Positions 22,657 through 34,789 of a stretch of 64,000 nt of DNA are shown one piece after another (position 1 is the first letter of the stretch; every line of letters begins with the position of its first letter). The notes below the pieces were generated by a model, which searched no databases, was not told where the DNA came from, and saw nothing but the letters and a program-made list of their open reading frames with translations. The position numbers and the translations under genes were made by a program. Source of the DNA: Aegilops tauschii subsp. strangulata (Eukaryota > Streptophyta > Magnoliopsida > Poales > Poaceae). The stretch spans positions 649,843,387 through 649,907,386 of the forward strand of contig NC_053036.3 in the NCBI RefSeq assembly GCF_002575655.3, written 5' to 3'.

Positions 22657-25600
22657 TCAAGTGTAATAAGGCCGAAGCTGAGCTATGTTCCACGGCCGAC
22701 GGGCCTCTTCCTCCGACTTACGTGAATCTTTGTGCTCCCGAATGTCAATGAGGTAATATGACCCGTGGTGCAAATTCTTGCTGACCACAAAGGGCCCTTC
22801 CCAAGGCGGGGATAGCTTGTGCGCATCTGTTTGATCTTGGATGAGCCGGAGCACCAGATCGCCTTCTTGGAAGACCTGGGACTTAACCCGGCGACTGTGA
22901 TAACGGCGCAGGTCTTGTTGGTAAATCGCGGATCGAGCTGCTGCCACATCACGCTGCTCGTCCAACAAGTCAAGAGCATCTTGGCGCGCCTGTTCATTAT
23001 CCGCCTCAACATAAGCCGCCACTCGAGGCGAGTCATGACGGATGTCACTGGGGAGGACTGCTTCCGCTCCATAAACCATGAAGAAAGGCGTGTAACCCGT
23101 AGACCTGTTAGGAGTAGTATTGATGCTCCATAACACGGAGGGCAACTCCACCCAACAACCCGGCGTCCGTTGCAAAGGGACCAAAAGCCGGGGCTTGATG
23201 CCCTTCAGGATCTCCTGATTAGCTCTCTCAGCTTGACCATTGGATTGAGGATGAGCGACTGATGAAACATCAAGTTGAATATGCTCTCGTTGACAAAACT
23301 CCTCCATGGCGCCTTTGGATAGATTGGTACCATTGTCAGTTATAATGCTGTGTGGAAAGCCAAAGCGAAAGATCACCTTTTTCATAAACTGAACTGCTGT
23401 GGCTGCATCACACTTGCTAACTGGCTCTGCTTCAACCCACTTGGTAAATTCGTCAACTGCCACCAAGAGATGGGTCTTCTTATCCTTGGACCTTTTAAAA
23501 GGGCCAACCATATCAAGCCCCCAGACCGCAAAAGGCCAAGTGATTGGGATCATCCTCAGCTCCTGAGCCGGCACATGAGCCCGTCGCGAGAACCTTTGGC
23601 AACCATCACATTTACTGACCAAGTCCTCCGCATCAGCATGGGCCGTCAGCCAATAAAAACCATGACGAAAAGCCTTGTCTACAAGAGACTTTGAGCCGGC
23701 GTGATGACCACAATCCCCTTCATGAATTTCGCGCAAGATCTCTTGACCTTCCGCAGGGGATATACAACGCTGGAACGCTGCCGTAACACTGCGGCGATGC
23801 AACTCACCATTGATAACAATCATTGACTTAGACCGCCGGGTTATTTGTCTGGCCAAAGTTTCATCCTCAGGCAAATCTCCCCGGGTCATGTAAGCCAGAT
23901 AGGGCAATTTCCAGTCTGGGATGATGTGGAGAGCCGCCACCAGTCGTGCCTCCGGGTCAGGGACAGCCAAGTCTTCCTCTGTAGGCAACTTAACAGAAGG
24001 GTTACGCAAGATGTCCTGAAAAGTATTAGGCGGCACCGGCTTTCGCTGAGAGCCGAGCCGGCTTAAAGCATCAGCCGCCTCGTTCTTCCTGTGATCAATG
24101 TGTTCTACTTGATAACCTTGAAAGTGTCCCGCAATGGCATCAACCTCACGGCGATAAGCTGCCATGAGAGGGTCCTTGGAGTCCCACTTTCCTGATACTT
24201 GTTGAGCCACCAAATCGGAGTCGCCAAAGCACCTTACTCGGCTCAAATTCATCTCCTTAGCCATCCGAAGACCGTGGAGCAAGGCCTCATACTCAGCCGC
24301 ATTGTTAGTGCAAGGAAACATCAATTGTATCACATAATGGAACTTGTCACCTTTAGGGGAAGCCAATACAACTCCAGCCCCCGAACCCTCCAATTGCCTG
24401 GACCCATCGAAGTGAATAGTCCAATAAGTGTTATCCGGTTTTTGTTCGGGCACTTGTAGCTTTGTCCAATCATTGATGAAATCCACCAAGGTCTGAGACT
24501 TAACAGCAGTGCGTGGCACGTATTTCAGACCATGAGGTCCGAGCTCTATAGCCCACTTAGCCACTCTCCCTGTGGCCTCTCTTTTTTGAATGATATCTCC
24601 AAGGGGGGCAGAACTGACCACAGTGATGGGGTGACCCTGGAAATAATGCTTAAGCTTCCGGCTGGCCATGAACACACCATAAACAAGCTTCTGCCAATGC
24701 GGATACCGATGCTTGGACTCAATGAGTACTTCGCTGACATAATAAACCGGCCGCTGAACCGGATGCTCCTTACCCTCTTCCTTGCGCTCTACCACCACGG
24801 CCACGCTGACGGCTCGTGTGTTAGCATCCACATACAGCAATAAAGGCTCCTTGTCAACCGGAGCAGCAAGGACTGGGGGCTCGGCCAACTGTCTCTTCAA
24901 ATCCTCAAAAGCAGTATTAGCTGCATCATTCCAGACAAAGCCATCAGTTTTCTTCATCAACTGATACAATGGCATGGCCTTCTCACCCAAACGGCTTATA
25001 AAACGGCTTAAAGCAGCAATACGGCCCGCCAAACGCTGGACATCGTTTATGCACACCGGCTTAGCCAGAGAGGTGATTGCCTTGATCTTCTCCGGGTTAG
25101 CTTCAATACCTTTGTTAGAAACCAAGAAACCCAAGAGCTTGCCTGCAAGAACACCAAAAACAAACTTGGCCGGGTTAAGCATCATCTTGTAGACCCGGAG
25201 ATTATCAAAGGTTTCTCTCAGATCATCTATCAAGGTTTTCTCCTCCCTGGACTTAACCACAATATCATCCACATAAGCATGGACATTGCGCCCAATCTGG
25301 TTATGAAGACAGTTCTGCACGCAACGCTGATAAGTCGCATGTGCGCTCTTCAGCCCAAAAGGCATAGACACATAGCAGAAGGCTCCAAAGGGAGTGATGA
25401 ACGCCGTCTTTTCCTGGTCCTTAACTGCCATTTTAATCTGATGGTATCCAGAATAAGCATCCAAGAAACTCAAGCGCTCGCAACCCGCCGTAGCATCAAT
25501 GATTTGATCAATACGGGGAAGAGCAAAAGGATCAGCCAGACACGCCTTGTTTAAGTCTGTGTAGTCCACACACATCCGCCAGGTGCCGTTCTTCTTGAGC

Positions 25601-25953
25601 ACAAGCACCGGGTTAGCTAAACACTCTGGGTGAAAAACTTCGACAATAAAGCCGGCCGCCAAGAGCCGGGCCACCTCTTCACCAATAGCTTTCCGCCTCT
25701 CTTCATTAAACCGCCGAAGGAATTGCCTGACCGGCTTAAATTTCGGATCAACATTGAGAGTGTGCTCAGCGAGTTCTCTAGGTACACCTGGCATGTCGGA
25801 CGGCTTCCATGCAAAAATGTCCCTATTCTCATGGATGAACTCGATGAGCGCGCTTTCCTATTTTGGATCCAGATTAGCACTGATGCTAAACTGCTGAGAT
25901 GAATCTCCTGGAACGAAATCAACAAGTTTAGTCTCATCAGCCGACTTAAATTT
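22657..25953 (-). pseudogene. pol: pol of element A: RT, inactive RNase H, archaeal-type RNase H, integrase
   Basis: A long frame of 1045 codons runs from 25794 to 22657, and the same frame extends upstream to about 25953 through one TAG stop at 25860-25858. Residues below count from 25794. RT has YVDDIVVKS near residue 175. A gypsy RNase H follows (about 315-440) in which the usual catalytic Glu and a later Asp appear replaced (HWQKLVYG, VVSSAPLG). A second, archaeal-type RNase H (about 455-585) keeps its acids (HFDGS, NAAEYEALL, FGDSDLV, ADALSR). Integrase has a zinc region (HHAGSK, CDGCQRF) and a DDE core (GLDMVGPF, ITDNGT, GQAERANQ near 758, 818 and 855). This dual RNase H layout marks the Tat lineage. 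It copies element RNA and inserts the cDNA. Confidence 0.92.
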
Positions 25954-26197
25954 CATTGCCGCCTCATGCTCCGTAGTCGGCTTTTTCAGACTCTACATTG
26001 TCTTTGTAATAGGCTGCATCGGTCATATCTATTGGGTCAACGTTGTCTTTGTAAAACTTCAACTCCTCTGTCGCACAAACAGACTCTACATAAGCTGCAT
26101 CGCCTTCTTCACACTCCAAGGCCACCTTCCGGCTGCCGTGAACCGTAATGGTCCCATTATGACCCGGCATCTTGAGCTGTAGATACACGTAACACGG

Positions 26198-29069
26198 TCA
26201 TGCCATGAATTTGGCGTAAGCCGGCCGCCCAAATATGGCATGGTACGGACTTCGTATCTTGACCACCTCAAAGGTCAATTTTTCCACCCTGTAGTTGTGC
26301 TCATCTCCAAAGGCCACTTCCAACTTGATCTTGCCGACTGGGTAAGCCGACTTACCAGGTACCACACCGTGGAAAATAGTGTTTGACTGGCTGAGGTTCT
26401 TATCAATCAACCCCATACGTCGGAAAGTCTCATAATAGAGGATGTTGATGCTGCTGCCTCCATCCATGAGCACTTTAGTGAACTTATATCCTCCCACCTG
26501 AGGAGCCACTACCAAGGCCAAGTGACCCGGATTATCCACCCGGGGAGGGTGATCCTCCCTACTCCACACTATAGGCTGCTCAGACCACCGCAAGGAACGT
26601 GGAACCGCCGGCTCGACAGCATTCACAACCCTCTTATGAAGCTTCTGATCTCGCTTACACAGACTGGTGGTAAACACATGATACTGTCCACCGCTGAGCT
26701 TCTTTGGATTGGTCTGATAACCCCTCTGCTGCTGTTGATGACCCTGGCCAGATTGCTGATTAAAGCCCCCTTGACCGTTCTGATGATTAGAACTTGAACC
26801 GCCGCCCGGGCCATGAAAACCGCCAGCGCCTGAGCCGCCGCCCGGACCACCGTTACCATCAAAGGCGTTGGAATTCTTGAAGGCTTTCATGATTGCGCAA
26901 TCCTTCCATAAATGAGTAGCTGGCTTCTCCCTAGAGCCATGCCTTGGACAAGGCTCATTCAACAGTTGCTCCAGCGTCGGGCCTGACCCGCCGCCTCGGG
27001 GAGGGGGCCTCCCCTTGCGTCTCTGGCTATTGCCCTGTGAGCTGGCATTGGCTACGAACTCTAGGCTGCCATCGGCCTTGCGCTTGCCACATCCTTGGTT
27101 CCCCGGGTTATGCTGATGACCCTTGCCATTGCCGTTCTTCTTTCCCTTCCCTGTCCTTTCATCATCTGAAGTGGGGTCCTTGGTACCATCAGAATCGGCG
27201 TACTTGACAAGAGCCGCCATCAGTGTACCCATATCATTACAGTCGCGCTTAAGCCACCCGAGTTTCATCTTCAGGGGCACGAAACGACAATTCTGTTCCA
27301 ACATTAAGACTGCAGAGTCGGCATCCATCTTATCAGATGAATGTATTATTTCCTTAACCCGGCGAACCCAATGTGTCGTAGACTCACCCTCCTGCTGCTT
27401 ACAGTTAGTCAAATCCACAATTGACATAGACTGCCTACAGGTATCTTTGAAATTTTGGATGAACCGGGTTTTCAGCTCAGCCCAAGGCCCGATGGAATTC
27501 GGTGGTAGCCCTTTGAACCAAGTGCGGGCAGTCCCATCTAACATCATGGTGAAGTACTTGGCCATTGCCGCTTCACTGACTTCCAGCAGTTCCATGGCCA
27601 TCTCGTAACTCTCGATCCAGGCTGCGGGTTGTAAGTCAGCTGTGTAATTAGGCACCTTCCTAGGGCCTTTGAAGTCCTTGGGTAGACGCTCATTGCGGAG
27701 AGCCGGCACCAAGCAAGGGACACCTCCAGTCCTGGTAGGGATACCCACGTCGACGGAAGCCGTCGGATAAGCCGGGGGAGTCTGGTAAGCCGTCAACTGA
27801 GGCACCTGCTCCGCCTCTTGCCGCACTCTGTCTTGGTCTGCTGCGTGAAAGGCTCCGTTATGAGCCGGGCCATGGCCAGGGGGCGGGTCATGGCGTCGGA
27901 CGTTACTTGAGCCGGTCGCGGAAACCATGTGTCTGCTATAACTCGGGCTCCGGCCCGAACGAGGGGTCGAGTGGATCCTGTCCCGGCTGTAGGAGTACGC
28001 CTCTTGTTGCGCCAGTGCTGTCTGAAGGAGTTCCCTGACCCGGCGGGTTTCAATAGCCGTCGCAGAGTCGCCGTCAATTGGGAGGGCCGCCAGCCGCGCT
28101 GCTGCGGCTACCATGTTCTCCAGTGGGTTAGCATAATGACCCGGTGATATTGGCACGTACTGAGGCGGGGCAGGGCTCACCCGGGGAGGCCCCATCACTT
28201 GCGGCTGATTAGGGTTCCCAGACCCGGGCACTATATATGATACCTGGCGGGTTACTAGACCCTGCACCTGGCGTGTTGAAGAGGTTTCGAGGATCGTAAA
28301 CCGGAGGGAGTCGAGATTGGGCCTTTTGGTGCCTCCTTCTCATGACCTCATTGGACGCGTTCTGATCCATCGTGAGCCGGAACGACTGCGCCTGGATCAA
28401 CTGAGTTTGGGCGTCGAGAGCGGCCCTCTCCGCAGCCATCCTGATCCCTTCCGCTGCCAGATCCTCCTTAGCTTTCACTAGATCTAACTTTAACTGCGCC
28501 ACCTCCGCATCATGCTGAGCTTGATCCGACGGGTCAACCGCGGCGGTCAACAGGGCCGTCATCTTGTCCGTGAGATCCATCAGCACCTGAGCCGGCGAGG
28601 GCACCGGGGTTCCCGCTCCAGCCGCGGGGTTCTGAACAGGCTGCGCACCGGCCATGAAGATTCCAACCCGGCTTGGCGGCTCAAACGGGTCCGGAATACT
28701 GTCACCATCGGAACAACCCATGAGCCTGCCATCTTGAAGTTGATACAACGAGTTTGACTCATCGGCGGACGACTCGCCGTCAGAGCCGGCGGCCGTCTCA
28801 TCACCAGATCCAGATCTATCAGAGAGCCCTCCATGGATACATCCCACAAAAACATGCTTTAAGGCAGGCAGGGCCCGGGCGGGTCGTGCACGCTGCACCG
28901 TCTCGATGAGATCGGCGCAGAGATCCGGCTCAGGGCCCGGCTCACCAATCTTGCCAATGAAAACATGAATTCCGCCGAAGGGGACCCGGTACCCGTACTC
29001 AATTGAGCCGGCGTCGGGGCCCTAGTTTGCATCGTCGATGTAGAGTTTGCCACGACAACTCTTGGTCAT
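26198..29069 (-). pseudogene. gag: gag-protease of element A
   Basis: From an ATG at 29069 (minus strand), the frame begins with a short conserved-looking leader peptide that hits a TAG at 29024-29022. It then resumes, in the same frame, through an acidic and Ala-rich region to 28209. A frameshift between 28267 and 28209 moves to the frame of the 689-codon ORF ending at 26198. That ORF holds the gag core (WIESYEMAMELLEVSEAAMA, FTMMLDGTARTWFKGLPP, ELKTRFIQNF near 27540-27700), a basic and Gly/Gln-rich region, and an aspartic protease with MDGGSSINILYYE near 26440. pol lies in yet another frame after a gap of about 240 bp (with a 74-codon ORF at 26188-25964), so at least two frame changes and two stops disable the polyprotein. 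Confidence 0.88.
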
Positions 29070-29138
29070 CCGGCCCACAGCGTATCCCTTGAGCCCTTCG
29101 AAGCTGTCCTTCAAGAACTCAAATCCACCGTGCGCAGG

Positions 29139-29157
29139 CCCCACGGTGGGCGCCAAC
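29139..29157 (-). other. Primer-binding site of element A
   Basis: Directly inside the 5' LTR, the minus strand reads TTGGCGCCCACCGTGGGG. TGGCGCC-type sites are common in Tat-like gypsy elements and differ from the initiator-Met site of B and C. The exact tRNA was not identified. Confidence 0.7.
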
Positions 29158-29676
29158 TATCGTGGAATTGTCACGGCAGATGTCCTTAAGCTAGGACTTA
29201 GTCGTGGAGCCATCGCCGCTAGGAAGCTTGAGGGGGTTAACGGGACAAGGAACACGAGGGTTTATACTGGTTCGGCCCCTTACGGTGAAGGTAAAAGCCT
29301 ACGTCCAGTTGAGGTGGTATTGATTAGGGTTTCGATGACCGGGGAGCTTAACTGCTATGCCTGGCTCTCGATGAGATCTTTTTTTGTCCCTAAACCGCTG
29401 GCGGGTCATCCCTTTATATAGGGAGGCTGACGCCCAGCAGCTCTCAGAGTCCCGGCCGGCTCATAAGAGTGTCCGGCTCGGACTCTCAACTATTCTTGCC
29501 TTACACAACAAGCTCTACCATAATGATGATTGTAACTACGGGCCTTAAGCCATATCCGGGTCTTAAGCCCATCTTTAGCCCACCGTCTTCTTGCTTAGCG
29601 CCGGGCTTCTGGCGATGACCACTATGAGTAACCCGGCCCCTCCTGGCGGGTAACTCTAAGGTCTATATCCTCAACA
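29158..29676 (-). repeat. 5' LTR of element A (519 bp)
   Basis: It matches 2327-2845 with seven substitutions, one of which changes the terminal dinucleotide on the plus strand from TG to TA at 29159. On the minus strand a TATATAAAGG box at 29420-29411 is the likely promoter for gag-pol. The following TSD GGAGG (29677-29681) is perfect. Confidence 0.93.
29411..29420 (-). promoter_or_regulatory. LTR promoter TATA box of element A
   Basis: CTATATAAAGG on the minus strand inside the 5' LTR, about 340 bp upstream of the gag ATG at 29069. It is conserved in the 3' LTR near 2579-2589. Confidence 0.6.
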
Positions 29677-29681
29677 GGAGG

Positions 29682-31406
29682 TCTTTAGTACTGATTGCAG
29701 CCACGAACCGGTACTAAAGGCGGTCGCTTCCCGCCGCTTGGCCTGGCCAAATTTGACCTTTAGTACCGCTTGGTGGCTCCAACCGGTACTAAAGGCCCCT
29801 CCTATATGAACAACACTTACAAAAATTTCAGTTTCTTCTCCTTTGCTTCTTCGACCCCATCGCCGCCTGCCATCACCAACCTCCGTCGCTGCCCCCGTCG
29901 CCACCCTCCGTCGTCGCCCCTGTCGCCGCCCCCATCTCCGCCCCGGCCCGTCCCCATCGCGCCGTCCCCGTCGACTCCGCGTCGCCCCCATTGCCGTCGC
30001 CTCGACCTTGCCCGCGCTGTGAGCGCCTCTCCCCCCTCTCCTCCCTCCAATCGAAGCCGCCGTGCCACCGTAGGTGCACACACGCGCACATACACACACA
30101 CACAATTTCTTCGTCTTTTTTTCATTCATAGATTAATTTTTTTCACTATATGTTGTGTATGATGTATATATGTATGAATACAATGTATGATGTATGTATA
30201 CAATATATGTATGTATGTATGTATACAATTTGCATAGAAAACATTTGACCACATGTATGTATGTATGTATGTATGTATGTATGTATGTATGTATGTATGT
30301 ATGTATGTATGTATGTATGTATGTATGTATGTATGTATGTATGTATGTATGTATATTTTACTGTTGTATCTATTGATGAAAAACATGTTAATATGTTAAG
30401 GTTGTAATTTGAAAAAAGTTTGTATTTTTTTGTATCTAAATTTGCACTAGATGTTGTAGATGGCTTAGCTAGTAGATGACTAGCTTAGCAAAAAAGTTGC
30501 ATAGAAAACATTTGACCATGTATATTTAGAATAAATTTGCATAGGAATTTTTTTGACCATTGGGTGCAATTTTGATTTGCATATAGAATTTGCATGTAGT
30601 ATTTTGACATATGCAACGATATTATTGTTTAAATTTGTATATAAGAAATCAAAATCCAATCATTTAAAAAATGTTACATTTGCATAGAGTATTTGTTCTC
30701 GACGTCAACGATGCCCGGCCCGCATCCTCGCCATTGACCCGTTCACGACGACGTCCTGCTTCAGAGGAGCCATGTCCGGGACTGGGCTCCGCCGGGCTGG
30801 CACTGGGAGGTGCTACCTTCAGGGGCACGCCGTATGGTGAGGAACCCGGCCCCGGGTCCCGTCGTCGACCCCGAGCTCCTTTGGTGGCGTTCGCGTGGGC
30901 CACTTTCGGTGCGGAGGGAGCTGGTTCCGCCGGAGGTGGTACGTCATCGTGTCAAGGAGGAGGACGAGCACGTCCGTCGCTACATGGCTGCTATAGACCT
31001 CAGGTTCTCCAATACCTGGCTGGTTCTTTGAGGATCTCACCCGAGCTATGATCCTGTGATGGTTCCTTCTCTTTGGGTATCCACCGCCCGTGCCTCAGGA
31101 ACCGCGAGTGAACTAGATTATTCGATAGTATTCGATCTATATTAGCTAGCTAGCTATTGATGTATTCGATAATATTCGAGACTATGTATTCGAGATTATA
31201 TATATTATTCAATAATATTCTAAACGATGTATTCGAGATTATATATATTATTCGATAATATTCGAGACGATGTATTGGAGAGATTATATTCGATATGATG
31301 CATATTATGTACTATGATTTAGTTTTTCCTTATTGATTGCATGCATGCATTGTAATTTGAATACTGATTTTTTTTATATTTCTTCTGGATTAGTTAAATA
31401 AAAGCT
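29682..31406 (+). other. CACTA leader: subterminal hairpins, 5'UTR-like block, microsatellite, AT-rich repeats
   Basis: Two inverted-repeat hairpins of the CTTTAGTACxG...CCGGTACTAAAGG kind (29685-29725 and 29757-29797) are followed by a weak TATA-like CTATATGAA (29803) and a pyrimidine- and GC-rich 5'UTR-like block (29830-30070). An intron-like AT-rich stretch with the microsatellite comes next. A GC-rich block at 30700-31060 is open in more than one frame, followed by AT-rich repeats of 'attcgataatattcgaga' (31120-31290). I see no intact gene. ORFs in the GC-rich parts on either strand lack domains. Confidence 0.5.
30206..30353. repeat. (TATG)n microsatellite
   Basis: A short (GTAT)4 run at about 30206-30224 is followed by about 25 uninterrupted tetranucleotide units from 30253 to 30353. 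ORFs encoded on both strands here are repeat artefacts. Confidence 0.95.
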
Positions 31407-32561
31407 ATGGAAAATACCGGCAGAGAAGGAGAGGAGGCCCTGTTCAACATCATACGCTCATCCCCTCGCCCAGATGAGTTTGAAGAAGATGACGGCTCGC
31501 AATATCTGAACCCTACCGGTGAGGGTATGATATTTGATGAAGACGAACGAATAGATGAAGTCTAGAACTATGATTATGATGACAAAGAAAATGTTCATCT
31601 TGAAATAACAAAGACCGGCGAGGTATATTTATATAAGCAAGCATCTGGTGATCATCACATGTTTTAAATGATTTGAAGATATATTAACGAATCGATCTTT
31701 CTTCTTTCAGCCCTTCGGATCGAGCAAATCTTCTACAGGCAGCAGGACAGTGCGAGGCCCGACCAAAAAGTTGAAGGTTGGCGTAAAGTACAACGTCGAT
31801 GCCATCAAACCTAATGGTGAACCAAGCGAGCCTAAGAAGAATGCGAACAAGTTCGTTCGTTAGTGTGGAGTTCTTGTGAAGGACCAAATCCCGATCTCCA
31901 TTCAAGAATGAAAAAAGCTAGCAAAGCAACGTCCAGATCTTACTTTTGTCAAAGAGCAAAAGATCGGATTTGGGAATCTTTCATGGAACATTTCACCCTA
32001 CCAGATCATTTCACATATGCAGATGCGCAGAAAGTCAAAGACGCTGCTCTTAGGAAGATGGCAATTGCATTCAACACCCACAAGAAAACTATATGGGCCA
32101 AGTACGTCGAAGGAGAAAAGAAGACGCCATAATTCACGGGAACACTACAGAAGGCAAGAAATCACTCGAACACTTTCGTGAAATTCAAGGAATCGGACAT
32201 ATCTAAGGAACGGTCGAGAATAAACAAGATCAATGCCGCAAAAAAGGAGCATTTCCATAGGCTAGGGCCAGTTGGCTACGCGGTGGCCCGGCCTAAGTGG
32301 GATAAGTCTGAGCAACAGGTGCTGGATTCAGGGGTCATTCCAGTTACATTGAGCTGGCCAGAAAGGTGCATGACTTGGTTCTATGTGCATGGGGGGTCGT
32401 TGGACCCGAAGACTGGCCAAGTTTTGAAGAAGGCAAGTCTTAAAGGAGCGGGCAACAAGTTACTTGTTGCAATAGAAGAGGCTCGAACGGGGGTGTTCAC
32501 GCCCAACAGAGAGAACGACGAGCTTACGCGCGCCCTGGGAAATCCTGAACACCCGGGAAGA
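31407..32561 (+). pseudogene. CACTA second-ORF-type protein, 5' part (Transposase_24-like), split by element C
   Basis: The ATG at 31407 opens an acidic exon that meets a TAG at 31563. A splice site follows (donor about 31622, acceptor 31710) into a basic exon. Stops occur at 31861 (TAG) and 31909 (TGA), a frameshift at about 31955-31962, and a TAA at 32130. Reading through these, the protein contains a Transposase_24-like core (FMEHFTLPDHFT, AAKKEHFHRLGPVGYAVARP, WPERCMTWFYVHGGSLDPKT, NRENDELTRALGNPEHPGR). In CACTA elements this protein is thought to help transposition rather than catalyse it. The frame continues after element C at 51041. Three of the stops fit C-to-T or G-to-A changes (CAG to TAG, TGG to TGA or TAG). 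Confidence 0.75.
32557..32561. repeat. Target-site duplication of element C (GAAGA), second copy 51036-51040
   Basis: GAAGA precedes TGTGACACCC at 32562 and follows CGTGACA ending at 51035. Joining the flanks restores a continuous CACTA reading frame (NPEHPGR followed by TRGKG). Confidence 0.95.
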
Positions 32562-33858
32562 TGTGACACCCAAGTTTTTATTTGGATTTTTCAAAAGATT
32601 TCTATTTGACTTGAGGGGAGTGATTTAATTTTTTCTTAAAAAGAACTGCCCCTTTCAAATATTTTTTTATGGCAAAAGTTTTATTTGGATTCACCCAAGA
32701 TCTGTCTTTGGTCTTGGAGGTTCTTGCTTTTTATTTGGACTCAAGACAAAATACTTTTCAACTTGGAAAAATGCCTTTTTGAAAATCTCTTTGAAAATTG
32801 CACTATGGCTTTTGGAATAATCCTTTGCCACTTTCAACAATTCCTTCTTGCCATGGCCTTAGTGCAAATCCTCTCTCCTAACCCTTCCCTCACCTTTGGA
32901 TCATGATTTGCATCAAATCCAGCAAGTTGGACCTCCCCATGTGATCATTTCCATTTAAATCTTATTCAAATAAATTTCTGTCTTCTATTCTAGCACTTGG
33001 AGATTTACAAAGGAACTCCATTTTCTATCTTGATTTTTGCCCCCAAACCTTTTTCCCCTCCTAGTCCTTTGAACCCTCAACCAAGATCCATGAAGATCCA
33101 CTGGTCTTCAGTTCAAAATTTTCAAACTACACTTGCTGCAAGTTTGGACCAGATTTGTCAAATTTGGTGAAATTCATTCAAAACCTTCTCCAAAAATTCC
33201 AAGTAAAATCAGGCAGCCTCTGGGTGCATTGAGTGGTCACCTCACCAAGTTACAGCCCCAGAAAAATTTATTTCATAGCCAAATCATTCTGTCGAACACC
33301 TGTAGTGCTGTGTCAATATCAAGTTCAGAGTTTCAGAAATTCAGTCAGTGGCTTACTGTCGTTTTCTTCAGAGATGGACGTCGATCTCGCCAGTGCCACT
33401 GTGTCGCCTTGCTCCTCGTCCCCTCCCTCTTGTTCCTGCACCGCACGAACGCATGGAACCTTGCGGGCGTCGGCGACGAGCAGCAGAAGGTGCGCCACCC
33501 CGTGACCGACCCCAGCGGCGGCTTTGCGGCCGCCAGCGGGAGGCACGGCGCCGACGACGCCACCCAGCGCCGCCCAAACCACTGGAGCTCGCCGCGTGGC
33601 CTTCCACTCCCCCGAACGCGCTGCCACTCTCGTCGTGAACCGCAGGGCGCGGAGCGCGCTCTCTGCCGCCGTCGAGCCCGTGCGGTCACCTCACCGTGGA
33701 CCGACGCCCTTACGCCAAGACCAACTCCGTTTAGCTGTGGAATGACTCCAGTAACCTCCACTGATGCTGCCTGGCCACTCAAAACTCCTGCCAATCCACT
33801 GCTCCGCCGTAATCGCTCGCCGGAGATTCTCCATTCACGGCCACCCCGTCGATCCGCC

Positions 33859-33866
33859 TATAAATA
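33859..33866 (+). promoter_or_regulatory. LTR promoter TATA box (TATAAATA), 5' LTR of C
   Basis: CCTATAAATAGAGGCCCC at the same LTR position as in B. Transcripts from here would run about 0.9 kb and then enter the inverted solo LTR at 34790. Confidence 0.65.
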
Positions 33867-34789
33867 GAGGCCCCGAGCTTTAACTCGAGCACCCACCATC
33901 CCTGCACTCTACCTAGAGCACGCCTAGCCACTGGAAGAGGCCCGAGGAGGTCTCCTTCCTCGACTCCGGCCGCCGTGACCCGCCACGGGATCCAGCTCGA
34001 TTCGCCCCCGTGCGTGCTCCTCCGCCTCCCTTCTCTTGCCAGTAGCTTCACCATGCATCCCTCTTTCTGACCCACGCTTCAATTCGAAGTTTGCACCCCT
34101 CCACCGAGTTCCCCATCCTCACCCGAGCCGCCGTCCGCCGGAGATAGTGTCGCCGTCGACGTGGTGCTCCCCGTTGGTCGAGTCCACCACCCACCGACGC
34201 GGAAGAAGACGCTGAAGCTCTTGGTACCCTCCGATCCTCCTAACTCGCCGTGGTTCGACGCCGGCGTCCACCGCAGTCTTCGGGCGCCGGCGAGCTTTTC
34301 AAACCTGACATGTGGACCCCGCCTGTCAGCCTCTGTTCTATTCCCCTTCGAACCGTTTTCTGTTGGCGCCTTCGGGCAAATACGCTTTCCCTCTTGAGCT
34401 TGCGCTTTTCCAATCGAACCGTTTTTTGTTTTCTCAGTTAAAACCCTGGAACTTTTCTGTTTCATTACAGATAAGTCCCTGGACAGAAACCTTTATAACT
34501 TTTTAATAAAAAGGAATTTTTGAGTGATTCTTTTTCTGACAATCTTCAAATTTTGTCTAGTTTTTTATGGGATTTATTTGAAAAATATTTGGAAAAGTTT
34601 CTGTGCACCCATTGGTTTTCACGTTAGTACCCGTTTTCGTGATTGCCGTAGGTTCCGGAAGAGGTGAAGGAGCCGCGAACTTCGCCGAGCTAGACTCCGA
34701 CTTCTCCGAACCTGGCAAGCATGTTTGAACATTTGATATGATAAGTGTTTTGCATGTTTGCTTGAAAGTTTGTGCGTGGCATATGAGTT

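Larger units (their letters stand above)
2327..29676 (-). mobile_element. Element A: Tat-lineage Ty3/gypsy retrotransposon with antisense aORF
   Basis: Two 519-bp LTRs flank a minus-strand gag-protease-RT-RNaseH-aRNaseH-integrase region (29069 to 22657) and a plus-strand extra gene (3932-21568) between pol and the 3' LTR. Dual RNase H and an antisense extra ORF with a gypsy-associated 'Transposase_28' type domain are known marks of the plant Tat lineage. Element B (6723-21028) is inserted in it; without B the element is about 13 kb. By eye the two LTRs differ at 7 of 519 sites, about 1.3 percent, which is about 0.5 million years if 1.3e-8 substitutions per site per year is assumed. Several stops and frameshifts in gag-pol make it non-autonomous now. 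Confidence 0.9.

Noticed and set aside
29671..30129. Minus-strand Arg/Gly-rich ORFs of 76-152 codons
   Set aside because: Low-complexity complement of the CACTA leader's CCG-rich 5'UTR-like block.
30126..30386. 86-codon minus ORF and 60-codon plus ORF with repeated residues
   Set aside because: Translation of the (TATG)n microsatellite.
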